Below are positions 9,605-15,983 of a DNA stretch of 64,000 nt, in pieces. The notes below the pieces were generated by a model. The model was not told the DNA's origin, searched no databases, and saw nothing but the letters and a program-made list of their open reading frames with translations. Position numbers and translations under genes: made by a program. This DNA comes from Pseudomonas putida (lineage in GTDB: Bacteria; Pseudomonadota; Gammaproteobacteria; Pseudomonadales; Pseudomonadaceae): positions 2,604,001-2,668,000 of the forward strand of contig NZ_CP011789.1 in assembly GCF_001636055.1 (NCBI RefSeq), given 5' to 3'. How positions within the stretch are numbered: position 1 is the first letter of the stretch; each line of letters begins with the position of its first letter.

Positions 9605-12600
9605 ATGACTGATCTCACCGGCGATGGCCGCTCCGATGTGGTCATGCTGCACGCCCTCGGTCCACGGAGCGTGCGACTATACCCCAGCGCAGGCGCCGAC
9701 GGCTGGCTGGCTGCGGTTACCGCACAGTACGCAGGGCGCGAAGCGCTACCCTTACTGGATAAGGCCGACCGTCAACTGGTCGCCTTCGCCGATCCTGCCG
9801 GCAGTGGTCAGTCGCACCTGCTGCGCATCACTGGCGACGACGTGACGCTATGGCCGTCCGTGGGCTATGGCCGGTTCGACGAGGCCATCAGTATCCCGGG
9901 TTTCAAGGTGGACGATTTCAACGCCTCGCGGGTGTTCCTCGCCGATACCGACGGTACAGGCACCACCGATATCCTTTACCTGGAACCCGACCGTATCCGT
10001 GTGTTCATCAGCCAGTGCGGCAACCGTTTCGTCGAGGGGCCTGCGATCGAGATGCCGCTGGGGGTGACGCTGGACAGTGAAACCCAGCTGCAGGTCGCCG
10101 ACATCCGTGGTCAGGGGACTGCCGACTTGCTGGTGACGGCGCCGGATCATGGCCCTGCAAAAACACGCCGCAGTTGGCTGTTCCGCTTCAACGACCATCG
10201 GCCGTGGTTGCTGTCGACCATCGTCGACAACATCGGCAACCGTACCGAGTTGCAGTACCGCAGCTCGGCCCAGGCCTGGCTCGATGAAAAGGCCGAACAG
10301 CTGGCCCGCGGCCAGACCCCGGTCAGCTACTTGCCGTTCCCGGTTCATACCGTGAGCCGGGTCACGACGCTCAATGAAATCACCGGCGTGTGCATGGGCC
10401 GCGAGACCACCTATCTCGGCGGCGTATGGGATGGTCGCGAGCGTGAATTTGCCGGGTTCAGGCGCCTGATCCAGACCGACACCCATGAAGTGGCCCGGTC
10501 GATGGCGGCACATCTGTCGCCGCCCTCGCGTACCTGCACCTGGTTCTACACCGGGGTGGAGGCGCTCGATGCGGCGGCTGACGGTGCTTTTGTCGACATG
10601 GATGCCCGATTCCCTCAGGCTCCACCACGTTTCACCCAGTGGCGCGACGACGCAGAGGAGGCGCTCGAGGTGACGGGTGCGCTGCGCGCCTGGCTGTACC
10701 GCGCGGTCCGTGGCCAGGTCATGCGCATCGAGGTGTATGGAGAAGATGGCCATCCGCGTGCAGGAAACCCCTACAGGCTCGAGCGCTCGCGTCTGCAGAT
10801 CCGGGCCATGGCCAGTGCCGATCCACAGCGACCGAGTGCGCTGGTGACGCCGATCCAGCATCTGGCATTCAGTTGCGAGCGGGTACCGGAGGACCCGGTG
10901 GTCGCCCAGACGCTTGTTCTCGCGCAGGACCTGTATGGCAACGTGCTGCAAAGTGCAGCCGTCAACTATCCGCGTCAGTTGAGCGAGGCGGACCTGGTCA
11001 AGGAGGAGGGGGAGCGTCAGATCTATCCCGACAGCTTGCCGGCGGGCTTGATCGAGGCAAGTTGCGATGAGCAGCAGTACGACTGTTGGATCAACCTGAC
11101 CCGCGCTCGCGTGCACAACCTGCTTCGTGGCGATGACTTTGTCATCGGTCTGGCCGATGGCACGCGTCGGGATGTGATCAAGCTGACGGCCAGCGACGTG
11201 CCCAAAGACGGTTTCAGCGTGGAGAACCTGGCAGTGGAGGAGCTGCTGGTGGCCGATCCGCAGAGGACGACGCTGGTCGGCTACGAGAAGGCGGTCTGGC
11301 GACAAGCCGATGGTACAGGCGCCGCGAAGGTCCCTTCGCGTCAGGCACTGCTGGCCTATATCCGCACGGCGATGCTCGACAAGGCTTCACTGGACGTCCT
11401 GCGTCCGACCTTCGAGCAGACCTTGGGCAATCTGGTGGAGCAGGCGCTGGCCAACCCGAATGCCGACCCGGCAGTGTTGCGCCGGGTGCGCGAGCGCTTG
11501 CCGGAAGTGAAGGCGGTTGCGACCTCGTACCCGCTGCTGATGGCTTATCTGCAGTGCTCGCCCCACGACGCGCAGGCGCTCGGGCTTCTGCGCGCGGCGC
11601 TCAAGACGGTGATCTCGGTGGACGCCTTGCGCGAGCGGCTGTACCAGGCCGACGCTGCGGCGTTGCCGGAGGGCTTGCAGGCGGCGTTGCGCAAGCAGAG
11701 CCGTGTGGCCGATGCGGCTCTGCCAGCGGTGGTTGCATGGTTCGCCGAACAGGCGCAAGGCAGCGCGGATCTGCAGCAACTGCATGCCGCAGTGGCGGAC
11801 GGACTGGCCGTGACCGGTGCTGACAGCGTGTTCTGGCGAGTCGTGCTGGCCAACCTTGCCACGCGCGGCACTGATTCATCCCAGCCTCTCCAGATCCAGG
11901 CATGGTTGGAAGACGTCCGGCACTTGCTGGACACCCGGGTGCAGGCCGAATCCCTGACCGAGCTGCTCAAGCGTGGCGGCTATGTCGCCATGAGCCGAGC
12001 GGAGGACGCCGAAGAGCTGGCCGAGCCGCACGATCCCTCCGGCGCAGGCGCGCCGTCGATCCCGTGGGCGCCGCCAGTCGAAGAGGCGTACTGCGGCCAT
12101 CACGGCATTTCAGGGTATCGCGGCGCCGAGCATTTCTGGACGCCCGACACCGTCCAGGAAAGTACGGTTATTGGGCCCCGCCAACTGCAGTACACCGCCC
12201 ATGACATTGCCGTGTGCCGGGTGACCGATGCTGCCGGTCTGACCTCCACTGTCGAGGTGTATGACTGGCGCTTCATGCAGCCAGCGCAGATCAAGGACGC
12301 CAATGACAACACCCACACCAGCAGCCTCGATGCATTGGGACGGGTGATACATACCCGCTTCTATGGCACCGAAACCCCGGCGGGCAGCGATGAAGCTGTC
12401 ATGAGCGGCTTCTCCCCCGATGCTGCCTTCACGCCCCCTCGCACGGTCGAGCAAGCCGTGGCCCTGAACGAGAGCAAGGGGGTGCCGGTGGCCATGGCAT
12501 TCACCAACGTGGTCGACAGCTGGATGCCATTGGCGCTGCAGGCCGATGGTCGTATCGCGGGCACCCGCCGTTGCGGTGCATTGGCCTGGCAGCGGGATGT

Positions 12601-13189
12601 GCAGCGTTTGCGTCGGGATGGCATCGAGGTGTCTGGCGACCTGTTCATGGCCGGACGTACGCCACCCCATGTGATCCAGATCCAGCCCGACCGTTATGAC
12701 AACGACCCCGAGCAACAGGTGCGCGTGCAGGTGTCGCTGACAGGCGGCTCGCAGTTGTTGCAGGCCGCCATCCTCAATCCGGGCGGCGAGGCGTTCGTGC
12801 GCACCGAGGAAGGAGGGCTTGCCCAGGATCAGGACGGGCACGCCGTGTTGGCCCACACCGAGGTGCGCTGGGCGGTTACCGGCAAGACCGAGTTCGACAA
12901 CAAGGGGCAGGCGGTTCGAAAGTGGTTGCCGTTCTACCTCGACGACTGGCGCTGGGTCAGCGACGACAGTGCGCGTGAAGGGATCTATGCCGACACGCAT
13001 TTCTACGATGCGTTGGGCCGCGAATGCAGGATCGTGCGCGCCAATGGCGAGGATGTCGACGGCGAGTGGGCGAACTACGAGCAGCGCGTGCAGGTATACC
13101 CCTGGTTCACGGTATCGGAGGACGAAAACGATACCTGGCAGGAGGTCATCGAGCGGGCGCGGCTCAAGGCACGCAGTACCGTGCATTGA
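9605..13189 (+). CDS. TcB C-terminal fragment (propeller remainder, RHS-like shell)
   Basis: An ATG at 9605 directly follows the amber codon, giving 1,194 open residues. It begins with the FG-GAP motif MTDLTGDGRSDVV and continues through the propeller (ADTDGTGTTDILYLEPDRI). From about residue 200 it has the TcB shell region with NIGNRTELQYRSS and the ETTYLGGVWDGREREFAGFR motif. An Ala/Leu-rich helical segment (11338-11990) precedes the conserved DAAGLTSTVEVYDWRFMQ and TSSLDALGRVIHTRFYG region. The end, YPWFTVSEDENDTW, is typical of complete TcB C-termini. No Shine-Dalgarno is obvious, so separate translation would depend on reinitiation. The full frame is about 200 residues longer than the ~1,490-residue TcB proteins I know. 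Confidence 0.85.
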   Translation: MTDLTGDGRSDVVMLHALGPRSVRLYPSAGADGWLAAVTAQYAGREALPLLDKADRQLVAFADPAGSGQSHLLRITGDDVTLWPSVGYGRFDEAISIPGFKVDDFNASRVFLADTDGTGTTDILYLEPDRIRVFISQCGNRFVEGPAIEMPLGVTLDSETQLQVADIRGQGTADLLVTAPDHGPAKTRRSWLFRFNDHRPWLLSTIVDNIGNRTELQYRSSAQAWLDEKAEQLARGQTPVSYLPFPVHTVSRVTTLNEITGVCMGRETTYLGGVWDGREREFAGFRRLIQTDTHEVARSMAAHLSPPSRTCTWFYTGVEALDAAADGAFVDMDARFPQAPPRFTQWRDDAEEALEVTGALRAWLYRAVRGQVMRIEVYGEDGHPRAGNPYRLERSRLQIRAMASADPQRPSALVTPIQHLAFSCERVPEDPVVAQTLVLAQDLYGNVLQSAAVNYPRQLSEADLVKEEGERQIYPDSLPAGLIEASCDEQQYDCWINLTRARVHNLLRGDDFVIGLADGTRRDVIKLTASDVPKDGFSVENLAVEELLVADPQRTTLVGYEKAVWRQADGTGAAKVPSRQALLAYIRTAMLDKASLDVLRPTFEQTLGNLVEQALANPNADPAVLRRVRERLPEVKAVATSYPLLMAYLQCSPHDAQALGLLRAALKTVISVDALRERLYQADAAALPEGLQAALRKQSRVADAALPAVVAWFAEQAQGSADLQQLHAAVADGLAVTGADSVFWRVVLANLATRGTDSSQPLQIQAWLEDVRHLLDTRVQAESLTELLKRGGYVAMSRAEDAEELAEPHDPSGAGAPSIPWAPPVEEAYCGHHGISGYRGAEHFWTPDTVQESTVIGPRQLQYTAHDIAVCRVTDAAGLTSTVEVYDWRFMQPAQIKDANDNTHTSSLDALGRVIHTRFYGTETPAGSDEAVMSGFSPDAAFTPPRTVEQAVALNESKGVPVAMAFTNVVDSWMPLALQADGRIAGTRRCGALAWQRDVQRLRRDGIEVSGDLFMAGRTPPHVIQIQPDRYDNDPEQQVRVQVSLTGGSQLLQAAILNPGGEAFVRTEEGGLAQDQDGHAVLAHTEVRWAVTGKTEFDNKGQAVRKWLPFYLDDWRWVSDDSAREGIYADTHFYDALGRECRIVRANGEDVDGEWANYEQRVQVYPWFTVSEDENDTWQEVIERARLKARSTVH

Positions 13190-13228
13190 GGTGCTGGCCC
13201 CGGTCCGTCGATGTGACTCGAGCAACGT

Positions 13229-13257
13229 GCCGATGGGCTGCCGGGCAGTCCATCGGC
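13229..13257. terminator. Hairpin between TcB and glgX (possible bidirectional terminator)
   Basis: GCCGATGG at 13229-13236 pairs perfectly with CCATCGGC at 13250-13257, and the inside adds CTGC/GCAG around a CGG loop. It sits 40 bp after the TcB stop and 38 bp after the convergent glgX stop. There is no clear T tract, so termination is inferred from position and stem strength. Confidence 0.5.
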
Positions 13258-13294
13258 AATTGCCACGCGGGCGAGGGCGGGTATCGTCGGCTGA

Positions 13295-15448
13295 TCATTC
13301 CTCGTCGCGTTGCAGCACCATCAACAGCATCGAGCGGCCCTGCACCTCGAACAGGCTGTCGAACGCCAGGTGCTGCGCCTTGCGCAACTGCGGCCGATCG
13401 GTATCGATCAGGCAGCTCCAATGCTCGCCCTCCGGTACGCTCGGCAGCTTGAACGGCACCACGTCGTGGTGCGCGTTGACGATCAGCAACACCGTTGCTT
13501 CCGACCCTGGCCGGGCGATGCCGCTGACCTGCGCACGGCCGTCGATGAGCATGCCCAGGCAACGGCCGTGGGGGTCTTCCCACTGCTCGACGCTCATTTC
13601 GCTGCCGTCAGGGGCGAGCCAGGTAACGTCCTTGACCCCGATCGCTTCGTTGTAGTCGCCGACCAGGAAGCTCGAGCGGCGCAGCACCGGGTATTGCAAC
13701 CTGAGCTGGGTAAGGCGCTTGACGAACTTCAGCAGCGCCTGGCCTTCGTCGTCCAGGTCCCAATTGACCCAGCCGATCTCGCTGTCCTGGCAGTACGCGT
13801 TGTTGTTGCCATGCTGGGTGCGGCTGAACTCGTCACCGGCGACGATCATCGGCGTACCCTGCGACAGCAGCAGGGTGGCGAAGAAATTGCGCATCTGGCG
13901 CAGGCGCAGGGCCTTGATCTCGGGGTCGTCGGTCGGGCCTTCGACGCCGCAGTTCCAGGATAGGTTGTTGCTGGTGCCGTCCTGGTTGTTCTCGTCGTTG
14001 TCCTCGTTGTGCTTCTCGTTGTACGAGACCAGGTCGCGCAGGGTGAAGCCGTCATGGGCGGTGATGAAATTGACCGAGGCGTAGGGGCGCCGGCCACGGT
14101 TGTTGAACATGTCGCCTGAGCCTGTCAGGCGGGCAGCGAAATCGGCTAGCTGGCCTTCGTCACCTTTCCAGAACGCCCGTGCCGTATCGCGGAAACGGTC
14201 GTTCCATTCCGCCCAGCCGGGGGCGAAATTGCCCACCTGGTAGCCGCCGGGGCCGCAGTCCCACGGCTCGGCGATCAGCTTGACGCTGCGCAGCAGCGGG
14301 TCCTGGCGGCAGGCGACGAGGAAGCTGTGACGCTCGCTGTAACCGTCGTGGTAGCGGCCCAGTATGGTCGCCAGGTCGAAGCGGAAGCCGTCCACATGCA
14401 TCTCGCCCGCCCAATAGCGCAGTGAGTCGGTGACCAGTTGCAGCACGCACGGGTGGCTCAGGTCCAGGGTGTTGCCGGTGCCCGAATCGTTGATGTAGAA
14501 GCGCTTGTCGTCGGGCATCAGGCGGTAGTAAGAGGCGTTGTCGATGCCGCGCATCGACAGGGTCGGCCCACGCTCGTTGCCCTCGGCGGTGTGGTTGTAG
14601 ACCACATCGAGGATCACTTCCAGACCCTTCTCGTGGACGTGCGCGACCATCTCCTTGAACTCGGCGATCTTGCCACTGGCCAGGTATTTGGGATGGGGGG
14701 CGAAGAAGGCCAGGGTGTTGTAGCCCCAGTAGTTGTTCAGGCCCTTGTCCAGCAGGTGCTGATCGTTGACGAAGGCGTGGATGGGCAGCAGCTCGATGCT
14801 GGAAACGCCCAGATCCTTGATGTGCCCCAGCAGCTCGTCGTTGGCAAGCCCTGCGAAGGTGCCGCGCAGATGCTCGGGGACAGCCGGGTGGCGCATGCTG
14901 ATGCCACGGGCGTGGGCTTCGTAGATGACGGTCTGCTCCCAGGGAATCTGCACCCGCTGGTCGCGACCCCAGGTAAAGGCCGGGTCGACCACCTTGCACT
15001 TGGGCACGAAGGGGGCGCTGTCGCGTTCATCGAACGACAGGTCGTCGTCGGGGTGCCCCAGGGTGTAGCCGAACAGCGCCTCGGACCATTTCAGCTCGCC
15101 CACCAGTTGCTTGGCGTAGGGGTCGATCAGCAGCTTGTTGGCATTGAAACGGTGACCGTTCTGCGGCTCGTAGGGGCCGTGCACGCGATAACCATAGACC
15201 AGCCCTGGATGCGCGTCGGGCAGGTAACCGTGGTAGATCTCGTCGGTGTATTCGGGCAACTCGATGCGCTCGAGCTCGTTTTCGCCGGTCGCGTCGAAGA
15301 TGCACAGCTCGACCTTGGTAGCGTTGGCGGAGAACAGCGCGAAATTCACGCCCAGCCCGTCCCAGGTTGCACCGAGCGGGAAGGGCAGGCCTTCGCGAAT
15401 CCGGGTTGGCGCGACGGAACGGGTTTTCTTCGGGGTGCGTGGGGTCAT
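13295..15448 (-). CDS. glgX: Glycogen debranching enzyme GlgX (isoamylase type)
   Basis: GlgX hydrolyses alpha-1,6 branches of glycogen or limit dextrins and releases linear malto-oligosaccharides for MalQ and TreY. The 717-residue protein has an N-terminal CBM48 region (GVNFALFSANATKVELCIFD) and a GH13 barrel. The nucleophile is Asp358 in GFRFDLATI, the acid/base Glu394 in AEPWD, and the transition-state stabiliser lies in FITAHDGFT. The ATG at 15448 is preceded by GAGGA and gives the family's length; the longer ORF adds 45 residues of REP-derived sequence. It is the last gene of the glycogen/trehalose block but is separated from the gene upstream by 254 bp of repeats, so it may have its own promoter or be expressed more weakly. 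Confidence 0.96.
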   Translation of the reverse strand: MTPRTPKKTRSVAPTRIREGLPFPLGATWDGLGVNFALFSANATKVELCIFDATGENELERIELPEYTDEIYHGYLPDAHPGLVYGYRVHGPYEPQNGHRFNANKLLIDPYAKQLVGELKWSEALFGYTLGHPDDDLSFDERDSAPFVPKCKVVDPAFTWGRDQRVQIPWEQTVIYEAHARGISMRHPAVPEHLRGTFAGLANDELLGHIKDLGVSSIELLPIHAFVNDQHLLDKGLNNYWGYNTLAFFAPHPKYLASGKIAEFKEMVAHVHEKGLEVILDVVYNHTAEGNERGPTLSMRGIDNASYYRLMPDDKRFYINDSGTGNTLDLSHPCVLQLVTDSLRYWAGEMHVDGFRFDLATILGRYHDGYSERHSFLVACRQDPLLRSVKLIAEPWDCGPGGYQVGNFAPGWAEWNDRFRDTARAFWKGDEGQLADFAARLTGSGDMFNNRGRRPYASVNFITAHDGFTLRDLVSYNEKHNEDNDENNQDGTSNNLSWNCGVEGPTDDPEIKALRLRQMRNFFATLLLSQGTPMIVAGDEFSRTQHGNNNAYCQDSEIGWVNWDLDDEGQALLKFVKRLTQLRLQYPVLRRSSFLVGDYNEAIGVKDVTWLAPDGSEMSVEQWEDPHGRCLGMLIDGRAQVSGIARPGSEATVLLIVNAHHDVVPFKLPSVPEGEHWSCLIDTDRPQLRKAQHLAFDSLFEVQGRSMLLMVLQRDEE

Positions 15449-15484
15449 GACAGTCCTCGTCTGGCCAGGTGAATTGAATTCGGC

Positions 15485-15587
15485 TGCGGGAGCGGCGGTT
15501 CGCCGCTGCGACTTGCCCGCGAAAAAAACACCGCGCTGCCTGGCACGGGCTACGCCCGTGTTCGCGGGCAAGCCCGCTCCCACAGGG
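15485..15587. repeat. REP pair upstream of glgX
   Basis: Two oppositely oriented Pseudomonas REP arms lie at about 15485-15522 and 15561-15587, the second carrying GCGGGCAAGCCCGCTCCCAC. Between them is a perfect CACGGGC-TAC-GCCCGTG hairpin (15544-15560). Confidence 0.85.
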
Positions 15588-15589
15588 AC

Positions 15590-15677
15590 AGGCTTGCCTT
15601 TGGATTTTTTACAGGACAGCTGTTCTCAAAGGGAGGGGCTGGCCTTTGGCTTTTGAACAAGGCAGCTGCTCCACAGG
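15590..15677. repeat. Dispersed GGCCTTTGG/TTTTGAACAAG repeat, two adjacent copies
   Basis: Copy 1 (15590-15636) and copy 2 (15637-15677) both follow the pattern G-CTTGCCTTTGG or G-CTGGCCTTTGG, then a T-rich run, ACA(A)GG, and CAGCTG. Copy 2 closely matches the sequence at 27591-27630. Both lie directly next to REP arms. Confidence 0.65.
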
Positions 15678-15702
15678 TCTTGGGTTGAACCGCAGGCGGG
15701 TA

Positions 15703-15966
15703 TCAGCCGGCGGCGGGCTTGCGCGGCGCCCGTGGTTTTTTCTCGACCACAGGCTTGCCCGCCGGCAGCGCGGCAGCCTTGGGTTCGGCAGGTGCCTTGG
15801 GCTTGGCTGCGGCCTTCTTGCGTGGTGCAGCCTTGGGCGCCAGGGCTTCGGCTTCGGCCAGCTTGCGGGCCATCTCCCAGTGGCGCTCTTCCTCGCCTAC
15901 CGGTTTACCCTCCGACTCCCAGATCTGGTAGGCGAATTCGCGGATCCGTTTTTCATCGACACTCAT
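15703..15966 (-). CDS. DUF2934 domain protein with basic Ala/Pro/Lys tail
   Basis: This small protein (87 residues) has an N-terminal DUF2934 segment (residues ~3-40, KRIREFAYQIWESEGKPVG then HWEMARKLAEAEAL). The tail is low-complexity Lys/Ala/Pro of about 45 residues, reminiscent of histone H1-like or nucleic-acid-binding tails. The start at 15966 is chosen for the CAGGAG ribosome binding site; an upstream in-frame ATG lacks one. It begins 17 bp after treY ends, so it is the sixth-strand partner of the trehalose operon in P. putida-type genomes. The molecular function is unknown. Its conserved position suggests a role in osmotic or stationary-phase response, but nothing in the sequence proves it. 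Confidence 0.85.
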   Translation of the reverse strand: MSVDEKRIREFAYQIWESEGKPVGEEERHWEMARKLAEAEALAPKAAPRKKAAAKPKAPAEPKAAALPAGKPVVEKKPRAPRKPAAG

Positions 15967-15983
15967 TTCGACGCTCCTGAAAT

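Larger units (their letters stand above)
8039..13189 (+). pseudogene. Tc toxin subunit B gene interrupted by one in-frame amber codon
   Basis: Taken as one reading frame this is a TcB (TcaC-like) gene of 1,716 codons with a single TAG at 9602-9604. The two halves are in the same frame, and no other stop or frameshift is visible in 5.1 kb. The residues around the stop read HPAA-stop-MTDLTGDG. The equivalent TcB region has a residue such as Gln followed by an xDLTG FG-GAP motif, so CAG to TAG is the simplest explanation. The start at 8039 is supported by AGGAGGGG ending three bases before the ATG. The gene could be recently inactivated, read through, expressed as two chains by reinitiation at the ATG directly after the TAG, or affected by a base-call error. 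No TcC gene follows. Confidence 0.8.

Noticed and set aside
9848..13225. Minus-strand ORFs of 485 and 371 codons opposite TcB
   Set aside because: Composition is Arg/Gln/His-rich as expected from mirrored TcB codons; no motifs and no start signals.
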